Shown: piece by piece, positions 17,383 to 25,867 of the stretch
Position numbering within the stretch: the first letter of the stretch is position 1
Layout: each line of letters begins with the position of its first letter
Notes under the pieces: generated by a model
What the model saw: only the letters and a program-made list of their open reading frames with translations
Database searches by the model: none
Told to the model about the DNA's origin: nothing
DNA from: Afifella aestuarii
GTDB lineage: Bacteria > Pseudomonadota > Alphaproteobacteria > Rhizobiales > Afifellaceae
DNA length: 64,000 nucleotides
Assembly (NCBI RefSeq): GCF_004023665.1
Contig: NZ_SAUF01000005.1
Coordinates: 62,001 to 126,000, forward strand
Reading direction: 5' to 3'
Made by a program: the position numbers and the translations under genes

Positions 17383-18228
17383 TCAGCCCTTCACGCCCCC
17401 TTGTGCCAGGCCGGAGACGAGCGCGCGCTGCAGGAGAATGCCGATGATGAGCGGCGGCAGCGCCGTCAGAATTCCGGCGGTTGCGAGCAGGCCGTAATCG
17501 GAGACGCGGCCGCTGGCGAGATTGGCGATCGCCACGGTGAGCGTCTGGCTGCGGTCGTCGTTGGTCAGGATGAAGGCGTAGAAGAATTCGTCCCAGACGA
17601 GGAGGATGGAGAAGAGCACGACGGTCGCAAGCGCCGGCTTTGCCATCGGCAGTGTGACGCTGCGCAGCACCGTCAGCATGCTGGCCCCGTCGACGAAGGC
17701 GGCTTCTTCGATCTCATGCGAGATGTTGTCGAAATTGCTCTTCAGAAGCCAGGTGGTGAAGGGCAGGACGATGGAACAGTCGACCAGCATCAGCCCGGTC
17801 TTGGTGTTCAAGAGGCCGAGCCCGTTCAAAAAGGCGAAGAGCGGAACGATGAGGGCGACCGGCGGCAGCATGTAGGTCGCGACGACGACATAGAGAAGGT
17901 TGCTCTGCCCGCCCTTGGAGCGGGAGAAGGACCAGGCCGCGGGGACCGCCGCGCAAAGCGCGATCGCTGTCGCGCCGAAAGCGACGAGCGCCGTATTGCG
18001 CATGGCGTAGAGGAACATCTCGCCGCGGCTGTTGGGCTCGAGCGTCGTGAGCTTGGCGTAATTGTCGAAATTCAGCTTCTCGGGAAGCCACTCGAAGGGG
18101 AGGGTCGTCAGATGCGTCGTCGTGCTGACGCTGACGAGGAGGAGCCAGAGGATCGGCGCCAGGATGATGACGGCGACGAGGATCGCCAGAGCATGCAGGA
18201 CGATGCGGAGGGCAAGAGGTTGTTTCAT
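17383..18228 (-). CDS. Carbohydrate ABC transporter permease, MalG-like
   Basis: This is one of two permeases of a CUT1-type sugar importer, 281 residues with about six membrane segments. The ATPase-docking loop is readable as EIEEAAFVDGASMLTVLRSVTLPMAKPALA. The start ATG at 18228 overlaps the stop of the upstream permease (ATGA), so the pair is coupled. The longer frame reaching 18741 is a shadow. The ATPase partner is very likely the UgpC-type gene at 24015-25103 on the opposite strand. Confidence 0.93.
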   Translation of the reverse strand: MKQPLALRIVLHALAILVAVIILAPILWLLLVSVSTTTHLTTLPFEWLPEKLNFDNYAKLTTLEPNSRGEMFLYAMRNTALVAFGATAIALCAAVPAAWSFSRSKGGQSNLLYVVVATYMLPPVALIVPLFAFLNGLGLLNTKTGLMLVDCSIVLPFTTWLLKSNFDNISHEIEEAAFVDGASMLTVLRSVTLPMAKPALATVVLFSILLVWDEFFYAFILTNDDRSQTLTVAIANLASGRVSDYGLLATAGILTALPPLIIGILLQRALVSGLAQGGVKG

Positions 18229-19118
18229 TGTGCCCCCTGGCGGCGCAGGAGCGCCACGTAGACGTTGATGAGGATGAGGCTGACGAGCACGATCAACAGG
18301 CCTTGCGAGGCGCCGGATCCGGCCCGGAAATTCGAAAAGGCTTCCTGGTAGACCTGAATGCTCATGGTCTTGGTGCTGTTGGCGGGGCCACCCCGCGTCA
18401 TCACCCAGACGATATCGAAGACCTTGACGCCCTCGATGGTTCGAAGGACGGCCGCGACCATCAACGGTCCGACGATCGCTGGCATGGTGACGGTCTTGAA
18501 GCGCGACCATGGCGAGGCGCCATCGATATGCGCGGCTTCCAGCTGTTCGCGCGGTACGCCTTGCAGGGCGGCGAGCGTGATCATCGCCACGAGCGGCACC
18601 GTCTTCCAGATGTCGGCGACGGCGATGGCGTAGATCGCGGTCGCGGGCGAGCCGAGCCAGCTCTGATAGGAATCGAGGAGGCCGATCTGCGTCAGAACCG
18701 CGTTGAGACCGCCGAAATCGGGATTGTAGATCAGCCGCCACGACATGGCGTTCACCACTGTCGGCAGCGCCCAGGGGAGGATCAGGAGCGCGCGAAAGAA
18801 GCGCCTGCCGTAAAGCGGCTGATCAAGCAGCAAAGCCACCAAGACGCCGAGAACGAGTTCCAGCGAAACGGTGAGGGCGACGAAGAAGATTGTCGTCGCA
18901 AGCGCGCCGCGAACTTGCGGCGAGCGGAAGGCGCGGATGTAATTGTCGAGGCCGACCCAGTCGCCTGTGTACTGGGTCAGCTGTGCCGAGGTGAAACTCA
19001 TCCATATCGTGTCGAGGAACGGCCATCCGACGATGATCAGGACACCGACCGCGAGAGGCGCGATCATGAGCCAGGCAGTCAGACGCTGCCTGGAATGATA
19101 CGATAGGGATGAGCGCAT
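18225..19118 (-). CDS. Carbohydrate ABC transporter permease, MalF-like
   Basis: This is the second CUT1 permease, 297 residues. The N-terminus has a basic segment and a membrane helix (AWLMIAPLAVGVLIIVGWPF). The docking loop is readable near GVPREQLEAAHIDGASPWSRFKTVTMP. It lies 12 bases after the binding-protein gene and overlaps the MalG-like gene by 4 bases. The role is passage of a sugar across the inner membrane; the substrate is probably an amino sugar or related compound, judging by the SIS and ROK genes of the cluster. Confidence 0.93.
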   Translation of the reverse strand: MRSSLSYHSRQRLTAWLMIAPLAVGVLIIVGWPFLDTIWMSFTSAQLTQYTGDWVGLDNYIRAFRSPQVRGALATTIFFVALTVSLELVLGVLVALLLDQPLYGRRFFRALLILPWALPTVVNAMSWRLIYNPDFGGLNAVLTQIGLLDSYQSWLGSPATAIYAIAVADIWKTVPLVAMITLAALQGVPREQLEAAHIDGASPWSRFKTVTMPAIVGPLMVAAVLRTIEGVKVFDIVWVMTRGGPANSTKTMSIQVYQEAFSNFRAGSGASQGLLIVLVSLILINVYVALLRRQGAQ

Positions 19119-19130
19119 CGAAGGAAGGCC

Positions 19131-20390
19131 TTACTGGTCGGTCAGGGATTTAAGCTGATCGGCGGCCGAGCCGAGGGCGTCTTCCGGGGAGGAGGCGCCG
19201 AGAAGGGCTTCCTGGATCGACACCTGCAGGATGTTCGACGCTTCCTGGTAGTTCGGCAGGGTCGGACGGGCGATCATCGCGGTGAAAGCGTTGCTTGCAG
19301 CCTTCATGAGATCCTCGCGACCCGAGATGACCTCGGAATTCTCGAAAGAAGCCTTCCAGATCGGCAGGCTGCGCTCTGCGTGACTGTTCTGCATCTCCGG
19401 CGAGGACATGTGCTGGACGTACTTCCAGGCGATGTCGGCTTTGTCGCTGTTGGCGGTGACGCCGAGACCCATGGAGCCGTTCACGCCGGACGCTTCCGTG
19501 CGGTCCTTAACGCCGAGCGGTGCCATGACGCCGACCTTGCCGCTGATGTCGGATTCCTTCGGATCGTTGGCGAGGTTGTACATATAAGGCCAGTTGAGGG
19601 CGAACGCAGCCTGGCCGCTCGAGAACACCCGGCGCACATCCTCTTCGAGATATTCCGTCGAATTCGGGTTGGTGATGCCGTCGTCGAGCGTGGAGACCAT
19701 GAACTTCAGCGCTTCAAGGCCGCCATCCTCCTGGAAGACCGGAGCGCCGTCCTTGTCGAGGAACTTGCCGTCGAAGGCGTCGAGAAGCACGGTGTAGTCG
19801 CAGATCACGGCTTCCGCCTGCGCCCAGCTCCACACGATCGGGTATTCGACGATACCCTGCTCCTTCATCGCCTTGGCCTGCTCGACGAGTTCGCTCCAGG
19901 TCTGCGGAGCGTGATCGAAACCGGCCTTCTCGACCATTTCCTTGTTGTAGAAGAAGAGCTTGGAGCTATTCGTCCACGGCATGCCGTAATAGTGGCCGTT
20001 ATATTCCACGGTCGTCCAGGCGCCGGGGAAAATCTCGTCTTTGACCTCAGAGGAGATGTTGTCCGTCTCATCGGCGAGGATGCCGCGCTTGGCATATTCC
20101 GCGGTCCAGATCACGTCGAAGAGGACAACGTCGTAACCCTGGCTGGAACTGCTGGCGAGGAGGGTCTTGTCGCGCAGGCCTTCGTAGGGGACGAACTCGA
20201 GATTGACTTTGACGTCGGGGTTCGCCTTCTCAAAGGCCTCTGTCATGCTGCGGACATCGGCCTCGTTGTAGGAGGCCTGCGACATGTAGAGAGCATTGAT
20301 GGTCGTTTCCGCCGAGGCGGGGCCGGCCATGCCCAGGCCGAGCGATGATGCGACCAAGGCGGTGGCCGCACTGAGGCGTAAAATGTTCAT
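19131..20390 (-). CDS. Sugar ABC transporter substrate-binding protein (family 1)
   Basis: This is a periplasmic binding protein of 419 residues. A signal peptide is clear from the ATG at 20390 (MNILRLSAATALVASSLGL followed by GPASAE). The earlier in-frame start at 20486 would put an extra 32 residues before it and is unlikely. The mature chain has typical features of sugar-binding family 1, such as FEKANPDVKVNLEFVPYEGLRDK and SGQAAFALNWPYMYNLA. It is the promoter-proximal gene of a three-gene operon. The ROK repressor gene begins further upstream on the same strand. Confidence 0.93.
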   Translation of the reverse strand: MNILRLSAATALVASSLGLGMAGPASAETTINALYMSQASYNEADVRSMTEAFEKANPDVKVNLEFVPYEGLRDKTLLASSSSQGYDVVLFDVIWTAEYAKRGILADETDNISSEVKDEIFPGAWTTVEYNGHYYGMPWTNSSKLFFYNKEMVEKAGFDHAPQTWSELVEQAKAMKEQGIVEYPIVWSWAQAEAVICDYTVLLDAFDGKFLDKDGAPVFQEDGGLEALKFMVSTLDDGITNPNSTEYLEEDVRRVFSSGQAAFALNWPYMYNLANDPKESDISGKVGVMAPLGVKDRTEASGVNGSMGLGVTANSDKADIAWKYVQHMSSPEMQNSHAERSLPIWKASFENSEVISGREDLMKAASNAFTAMIARPTLPNYQEASNILQVSIQEALLGASSPEDALGSAADQLKSLTDQ

Positions 20391-20648
20391 GCACTTGGAC
20401 TCCATTTCAGTTGCGGACAGTTCCAGCGACATCGAAACCGCGAGGATTAATAATTCAAATTGTTTTGCTAAATAGATCAAGGGCAAAATTGTCTGTCAAC
20501 GGGCGTTAGCCTGGCCTGTCGCCCTTATTGCACTGCAAAAATCTGCCGATAGGGCCTGAGTGGGTGCACCCTTTGGACGGCGGCGCGCACTCTTTCGAGT
20601 GAGGTGCGAGCGCCCGTTCCGAGCCCGCACAGCGCCCCACTTCGGCGC

Positions 20649-21881
20649 TCAAAGCGCTCCGAAAAGGCCGGCTCCTGCGGCATTCTCCAGCTCTGGCCCG
20701 TCTTCCTTCGCAAGCGGATGCAGAAGGCGCGACATCGGCAGAGCTGCAGCTCCTGCCGCTGGCGTATCGAAGCGGACGTCGCCCTTGATGAGCCGTGCGC
20801 CTCGGGTCCCTGGATCCGCCGCGGAGCTCGGCAACAGTGGAAAAGTCTTCTCGACGAGGGCGGTCAGGATCGGGTCGGGAAGCAAGCCTCCCACGACGAT
20901 GCCGCTCGGGTCGAAGAGATTCTCAAGCCCGTTGACGGCGATGCGCAGATAGTAGGCGGCGTCGTCGAGCCACTTTGCGAGCGCGTTATTGCCCGTCTGA
21001 AAGGCTTTCAGGAGCAGCTCGGGGCTTGCGCCCTGCCATTCGTTCTCGGTTTGAAGGATCGCCTCGTAGGCGCTGTGCAGCGAGACGTAGCGCTCCAGAC
21101 AGCCCCGATTGCCGCAGGCGCAGGGCTTGCCGCCGGGATTGACGATGAGATGGCCGAGTTCCGCCGCTCTTTGCCGCACGCCGGTAAAGGGGCGCCCGTC
21201 GATGACGATGCCACCGCCGAGACCGAGGCCGAAATAGATGTAAATGAAGGTCGGATGGGTCTGGCCGAAGCCGTAGAGACTTTCGCCGATCGCCGCGGCT
21301 GTCGCGTCGTTATCCACAAAAACCGGCAGGTTGAGACGTCCGGAAAGCTCCTGGGCGAGCGGAAAATCGAGCCAGCCTTCCATCGTGAGGGGGCCGCGTG
21401 ATGCGAAGGTGCCGCTCTCGAAAAAGCCCGGCATCACCGCGCCGAGCCCGAGAAGGCGCCGCCGGATTTCGTCGTTTCCGTTGACCAGGCCGTCGACGGC
21501 CCGCTCCACGAGAGGCAAGACCTCGCCCGGATTTTGGCGGGCGATCGGAAGCGCGGTGCGTGCAACGATGTGCCCCAGAACGTCGACGAGCAGGCCGACC
21601 AGCTGGTTCTGATCGAGGTGGATGCCGATCGTGTAGGCGCCTTCCTCGTCGACCACATATTCGGTGGCTGGCTGGCCCTTGCGACCGAGGCGACGCCCGG
21701 TCTCCTTGATGAGGCCGAGTGCGATCAATTCCCCGGCTATGTTGGAGGCGGTCTGCGAGGTGAGGCCCGTCATCCGGGCGATCTCTGAGCGCGACAGCGG
21801 GCCGTGTTTCAAAACCGCTTCGAACGCCACGCGGCGATTGCGTCTTCTCGCATGTTCGAGGTTTGTGCCCTGAAGCGACAT
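20649..21881 (-). CDS. ROK-family transcriptional repressor (NagC/XylR type)
   Basis: This is a 410-residue repressor with an N-terminal winged helix (GPLSRSEIARMTGLTSQTASNIAGELI, about residues 27-55) fused to a ROK sugar-kinase-like sensor. It retains the ROK zinc site (CACGNRGCLE) and the DNDATAAAIGE segment, but it is a regulator by its HTH. The start ATG at 21881 matches homologues. It lies between the leftward ABC genes and the rightward SIS, kinase and ATPase genes, so it most likely represses both. A perfect AAAACGTTTT palindrome sits 36 bases upstream of its start in the divergent region. Confidence 0.93.
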   Translation of the reverse strand: MSLQGTNLEHARRRNRRVAFEAVLKHGPLSRSEIARMTGLTSQTASNIAGELIALGLIKETGRRLGRKGQPATEYVVDEEGAYTIGIHLDQNQLVGLLVDVLGHIVARTALPIARQNPGEVLPLVERAVDGLVNGNDEIRRRLLGLGAVMPGFFESGTFASRGPLTMEGWLDFPLAQELSGRLNLPVFVDNDATAAAIGESLYGFGQTHPTFIYIYFGLGLGGGIVIDGRPFTGVRQRAAELGHLIVNPGGKPCACGNRGCLERYVSLHSAYEAILQTENEWQGASPELLLKAFQTGNNALAKWLDDAAYYLRIAVNGLENLFDPSGIVVGGLLPDPILTALVEKTFPLLPSSAADPGTRGARLIKGDVRFDTPAAGAAALPMSRLLHPLAKEDGPELENAAGAGLFGAL

Positions 21882-21916
21882 CGCACTCCGTCTCGCTGTA
21901 AATGGTTGAGTTTTCC

Positions 21917-21926
21917 AAAACGTTTT
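21917..21926. promoter_or_regulatory. Candidate ROK repressor operator
   Basis: The 10-base palindrome AAAACGTTTT is centred in the 104-base region between the ROK repressor gene and the SIS gene, flanked by CC and GA-TTAA. The size and AT-rich flanks suit an operator shared by the divergent genes. Assignment to this repressor is inference. Confidence 0.4.
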
Positions 21927-21985
21927 GATTAATAGGGACCCATTACGTCAATCAACTTCCTCGATACGGATCCTCAGGCTGCGTT

Positions 21986-23029
21986 ATGACCATGAAAATC
22001 AGTGACTTTATCGCCCAACAACCGGCGGCGGTCGAGAAAGTCCTGTCCGACTTGCCGTCACAGATCGAAGCGGCGCTCCCGGAATCGGAGCCTGAACGCG
22101 TCATTTTGATCGGCACCGGCAGTTCGATGAATGCGCTCCTTGCCGCCTCTGACAGCTTTTCCGGTCTCCCTGCCGAGCTTGCGCTGCGCAGCCCGCTGAC
22201 CTTCCTGGCCGAGGCCGGCGAGCGCCGCGTCGCCAAGAGCCTTGCCATCGTCTTGTCCCAGTCGGGCAACAGCAGCGATACGATCGCGGCGACGAAACAG
22301 GCCCGCAAAGAGGGCATGGATGTCATCGTGGTGACGGCCGGACGAGATGCGCCGCTTGCCGCCTGTGATGTGAAGCTCGTCTGGCTTCCGGTCGAGGACG
22401 AGACCGTCGGGCCGAAGACCAAGGGCTACACGGCGAGCGTTTTGGCGCTTCGCTTGATCGGCATGGCGCTGAGCGGCAAGACGATGCCGACAGCGGCGCG
22501 TGGTTTCGTCGACGGTTATGCGCAGCTGATCGAGACGGCGCGCATCTGGTCGACCAACATGGCGCCGAAGCTCGCCGGTGCCGATGTGATCGCAGTGCTG
22601 GGGCAGGGACGGCATTACGGTTCTGCCCTGGAGGGTTCGTTGAAAGTGGCGGAAATGGCCGGCATTCCCTCCTTTGGCCTCGAAACCGAGGAGGCGAGCC
22701 ACGGCCGTCTGCACGGCCTCACCAAGAAGAGCGTGACGATTGCGCTTGCTTCGAACGCGGACGAGCTCGATCTGGCACGCCGTGTCGTGGCGGCAATGGC
22801 GCATTACGGCCTTACCGGCTTCATCTTCGATCTCACCGGCAAGGAGCCTGAGGGGATCGTCTGGCCGGCGTCGGAAGAGCCGACGCAAGGTCTCGATACC
22901 TTGAGCGCCGTCGTGCCGTTTCAGTGGCTCGCAGTCGATCTTGCCGCGGAACGCGGGCTCGTGCCGGAGGATATGCCTTATCCGGGCATGACGCAGCGGC
23001 TCGGCATCAAGGTCGGAGAGGCCGTTTGA
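21986..23029 (+). CDS. SIS-domain sugar isomerase/deaminase/deglycase (GlmS-isomerase/FrlB-like)
   Basis: This is a 347-residue protein with two SIS (phosphosugar-binding) domains. The first has LIGTGSSMNALLAASDSF and LSQSGNSSDTIAATKQA, both typical phosphosugar contacts. The second has VLGQGRHYGSALEGSLKVAEMAG and the ETEEASHGR loop, as in the isomerase half of GlmS and in deglycases such as FrlB. There is no glutaminase domain. It is followed by a ROK kinase with overlapping frames. Together they suggest that an imported amino sugar or sugar-amine conjugate is phosphorylated and then split or isomerised. The exact reaction is not readable from sequence. Confidence 0.88.
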   Translation: MTMKISDFIAQQPAAVEKVLSDLPSQIEAALPESEPERVILIGTGSSMNALLAASDSFSGLPAELALRSPLTFLAEAGERRVAKSLAIVLSQSGNSSDTIAATKQARKEGMDVIVVTAGRDAPLAACDVKLVWLPVEDETVGPKTKGYTASVLALRLIGMALSGKTMPTAARGFVDGYAQLIETARIWSTNMAPKLAGADVIAVLGQGRHYGSALEGSLKVAEMAGIPSFGLETEEASHGRLHGLTKKSVTIALASNADELDLARRVVAAMAHYGLTGFIFDLTGKEPEGIVWPASEEPTQGLDTLSAVVPFQWLAVDLAAERGLVPEDMPYPGMTQRLGIKVGEAV

Positions 23030-24000
23030 CGCCCGAATTCCTTTTTGCGGTCGATGTCGGTGGATCCTCGGTGAAGCTTGGCATCGTCGACGGCAACGGC
23101 GTCGTCGTCGCCAAGAGCGCACTTCCCTTTCCTTCGCTGGCAAGCTTCGAAGCCCTCGTGGAGGGGGCTGCCGAAAGCCTCGATGCCTTGGCGCGTACGG
23201 TCTCAGCTGCGCCCGAAGCGATCGGGATCGCGGCGCCTGGCTATGCGGATCCCGCCACCGGCCTGCCGCTCGACGGCACCGGAAATGTTCCGCTTCTTCA
23301 GGGCGGCTCGCTTGCGGCTGAGCTCGCCAGGCGGCTGAACGTGCCCGCCGCGACGGACAACGACGCGATCTCTGCCACGCTCGGCGAATTGGAGTTCGGT
23401 GTCGGCAGGCGCGTTTCGAGCTTTGCCCTCATCACGGTGGGCACCGGCATTGGCGGCGCCCTCGTCATCGATCGGCGCATCGTGCGCGGCCGTGATGGCA
23501 AGCCGCCGGAATTCGGCGCCATGGTTTTGGAGCCGGGTCATCCGTATGAACGCTATGGTCTTCACGGTACGTTTGAGGATCTTGCGGGTGGCAAGGCCGT
23601 CATCGCCGCCTATGCCGCGGAGACCGGAGAAGCGGCCGAAGATCTCAGCATGAGCCTTTTGCGCGAACGCGCTCTGGCCGGCGATGCACGAGCCGACGCG
23701 GCATTCGAGACGATGGGGCGCTACATCGCCCAGGCATTCGGGACGATGATCAATCTCACCGCCATCGAGCTTTGCGTCGTCGGCGGGGGCATCTCGCTCG
23801 CCGGAGGCTTTCTGCTGGACCGTATCCGTCGCCACCTTCGGGCAAACACCTGGCCGTATCTGGTTGATGATGCCCGGATCTTGGCGACCGAGCATGGTAA
23901 CGATTCCGGTCTCATCGGAGCGGCAGCCATGGTGCGCCGCCGTCTCAATCCTGTGGCGGGCGAAAACGTCCCCGTCATCAAACCATCGGCATTCGTTTGA
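23026..24000 (+). CDS. ROK-family sugar kinase, zinc motif absent
   Basis: This is a kinase of about 324 residues for a hexose or amino sugar. It starts at a TTG (23026) overlapping the SIS stop, with GGAGAGG upstream; the ATG at 22924 is inside the previous gene and gives an unconserved leader. The phosphate-1 motif [15 protein letters not shown], the catalytic DNDA segment ([13 protein letters not shown]) and the [10 protein letters not shown] loop are intact. The usual ROK zinc cluster (CxCGxxGCxE) is missing, although the preceding histidine is retained (GHPYERYG). This is unusual but known in some ROK subfamilies. It probably works in series with the SIS enzyme. Confidence 0.85.
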   Translation: MTPEFLFAVDVGGSSVKLGIVDGNGVVVAKSALPFPSLASFEALVEGAAESLDALARTVSAAPEAIGIAAPGYADPATGLPLDGTGNVPLLQGGSLAAELARRLNVPAATDNDAISATLGELEFGVGRRVSSFALITVGTGIGGALVIDRRIVRGRDGKPPEFGAMVLEPGHPYERYGLHGTFEDLAGGKAVIAAYAAETGEAAEDLSMSLLRERALAGDARADAAFETMGRYIAQAFGTMINLTAIELCVVGGGISLAGGFLLDRIRRHLRANTWPYLVDDARILATEHGNDSGLIGAAAMVRRRLNPVAGENVPVIKPSAFV

Positions 24001-24014
24001 ACGAGGTGACCGCC

Positions 24015-25103
24015 ATGGCCCGAGAGCTGCAAGTTGAACTTCGAGGCGTGCGTAAGAAGTTCGGGGCCGCGGAGGTGATCCGCGGTGTCGACCTCGGTGT
24101 CGAGCCCGGAGAATTCGTCGTCTTCGTCGGACCGTCTGGATGCGGGAAGTCGACGCTCCTGCGCTTGATTGCGGGGCTGGAGGAGATCACCTCCGGCGAC
24201 CTTCTGATCGAGGGGCGTTCGGTGAAAGATTTGTCGCCTGCCAAGCGCGGCATCTCGATGGTGTTCCAGTCCTACGCGCTCTATCCGCATCTGACCGTTG
24301 AAGAGAATATGGGCTTCGGCCTGAAGCAGGCGAAGGTCGAGAAGTCGGAGATCAAGCGGCAGGTCACGGAAGCGGCAGAAATGCTGCGCCTGTCGGAGCT
24401 TCTCCAGCGCAAGCCGCGGCAATTGTCCGGCGGACAGCGCCAGCGTGTCGCCATCGGTCGTGCGATCGTGCGCGATCCGAAGGTCTTCCTGTTCGACGAG
24501 CCTTTGTCCAACCTCGACGCAGCTCTGCGCGCCCAGATGCGCATCGAGATCGCGCGCCTGCATCGCGACATGGACGCCACGATGATCTACGTCACGCACG
24601 ATCAGACCGAGGCGATGACGCTCGCCGACCGCATCGTGGTGTTGAACGAGGGGCGCATCGAGCAGGTGGGCACGCCGCTCGAACTCTATGGCAAGCCGAA
24701 GACCCGTTTCGTGGCGAGCTTCATCGGCAGCCCGCAGATGAACTTCCTGCCGGTGCGCGTCGCCGGAGCATCGGAGGGAAGTCCTTGCCTCAAGCTCCCG
24801 AACGGGGTCGAAATGGCTTTTCCGGAAGCGCCGGCGGCGGCGATCGATCGGGACGATGTCGTGCTCGGCATCCGTCCGCATGAGATCAAGTTCAGCCGCG
24901 AGAAGACCGAAGGTATTGCGGCCGAGATCGTCGTCGTCGAGACTTTCGGCAACCACACGCTTCTCTATGCCAATATCGGCGAGGATGATCTCGTGACCGT
25001 CGAGACGGCTGGGATCAGCGATGTGACGACGGGCGAGCGCGTTTGGCTGAGCTTCGATCCCGCCCATTGCCATTTCTTCGACGGGGATGGTCAGGCTCTA
25101 TAG
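24015..25103 (+). CDS. ABC transporter ATP-binding protein (UgpC/MalK type)
   Basis: This is the energising subunit for a carbohydrate importer, 362 residues. Walker A (GPSGCGKST), Q-loop ([12 protein letters not shown]), signature (LSGGQRQR), Walker B (VFLFDEP) and the H-loop (VTHDQ) are all present, followed by a C-terminal OB-type regulatory domain with [12 protein letters not shown]. The ATG at 24015 has the ribosome site ACGAGG. The operon (SIS, kinase, ATPase) faces away from the leftward permease and binding-protein genes, which lack their own ATPase, so this subunit should complete that transporter. Confidence 0.95.
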   Translation: MARELQVELRGVRKKFGAAEVIRGVDLGVEPGEFVVFVGPSGCGKSTLLRLIAGLEEITSGDLLIEGRSVKDLSPAKRGISMVFQSYALYPHLTVEENMGFGLKQAKVEKSEIKRQVTEAAEMLRLSELLQRKPRQLSGGQRQRVAIGRAIVRDPKVFLFDEPLSNLDAALRAQMRIEIARLHRDMDATMIYVTHDQTEAMTLADRIVVLNEGRIEQVGTPLELYGKPKTRFVASFIGSPQMNFLPVRVAGASEGSPCLKLPNGVEMAFPEAPAAAIDRDDVVLGIRPHEIKFSREKTEGIAAEIVVVETFGNHTLLYANIGEDDLVTVETAGISDVTTGERVWLSFDPAHCHFFDGDGQAL

Positions 25104-25548
25104 TTCGGGCCGAGGCTTTGACGGCATCGGCCACCTCCGTGCTCGAAGGGGTGTCCGGAGGAGGCGACCCAGAGGAGGTTGCTGGAGGGGACACGGGCAG
25201 TCCGCCTCTGTTGCAAAAATCCTGTACTGAAAGGCGCTATTCGTCCCGTGGGGTGATGCCTCTGAGGCCAGACGAAGAGGGTGTCGAGACCTGGCAACAT
25301 GTGGCATTATGGCCGGATCGGGGCGCGGGCGCCTGTAGAAATCGTCATACATCGAAGTATTACCCTCCAATTCCGATGTAAATATTACGAATATTGGAGC
25401 TTCGAATGGCCGTTTTATGGCAAAAAGCAACCTGCACGCGCTAAAAATAAACCGAAAATAGAATTTTCTCCTATTGCCGGTGGGTAACGAAAGCGTTAGC
25501 GGCCTTGCCGACTTGACATATGCCTCTCTTAGCGCCAGTAAAAGCCCG
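25104..25548. other. Non-coding leader region upstream of the riboswitch
   Basis: No gene is recognised in these 445 bases. The stretch is AT-richer near 25360-25470 than its surroundings, so the promoter of the riboswitch transcript probably lies there. I could not assign -35/-10 boxes with confidence. Confidence 0.4.
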
Positions 25549-25735
25549 TTACCGGTTTCCGAGCGCGAGAGTGCAAGGATGAAAAGGGAATACGGTGAGG
25601 CCTACCAAAAAGGGGCCGAAACCGTAGCTGCCCCCGCAACTGTGAGCGGAGAGCAGGGCTGGGAGTGCCACTGGCGCGAAAGTGCTGGGAAGGTAGCCCT
25701 TGCTTGGTGCCGCGAGCCAGGAGACCTGCCGGTGA
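25549..25735 (+). promoter_or_regulatory. Cobalamin riboswitch (AdoCbl/B12 aptamer)
   Basis: All conserved blocks of the cobalamin aptamer are present in order: GGTTTCC, AAAAGGGAA, GGTG, the B12-box core GCCCCCGCAACTGTG, CCACTGG, GGGAAGG and the 3' block GAGCCAGGAGACCTGCC. The closing stem P1 is formed by TTACCGG (25549-25555) with CCGGTGA (25729-25735), with one G-U pair. It lies 133 bases before a PocR-domain histidine kinase that heads the microcompartment regulation, so B12 availability controls synthesis of the sensor and response regulator. No T-run terminator follows, which suggests a translational rather than a transcriptional mode. Confidence 0.94.
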
Positions 25736-25849
25736 TGTGCGTCGGGCTGTGTGGGCTGTCGGCGTACAACGAGGGATGTCGGGGTCTGCATCCAGCGACG
25801 AAAATCACGGCGGGCAGCGCTTGCGCTTGCTTGTCATCTTTCGGCGTTG

Positions 25850-25857
25850 GGCAGGTC
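25850..25857 (+). promoter_or_regulatory. Ribosome-site region complementary to the riboswitch 3' block
   Basis: The bases GGCAGGTC just upstream of the kinase start at 25868 are an exact 8-base complement of GACCTGCC (25723-25730), part of the conserved 3' block of the cobalamin aptamer. If the aptamer folds on ligand, the complement is occupied and this site would be free. This is an inferred expression platform; an unrelated match by chance is possible. Confidence 0.4.
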
Positions 25858-25867
25858 GGTCATCTTG

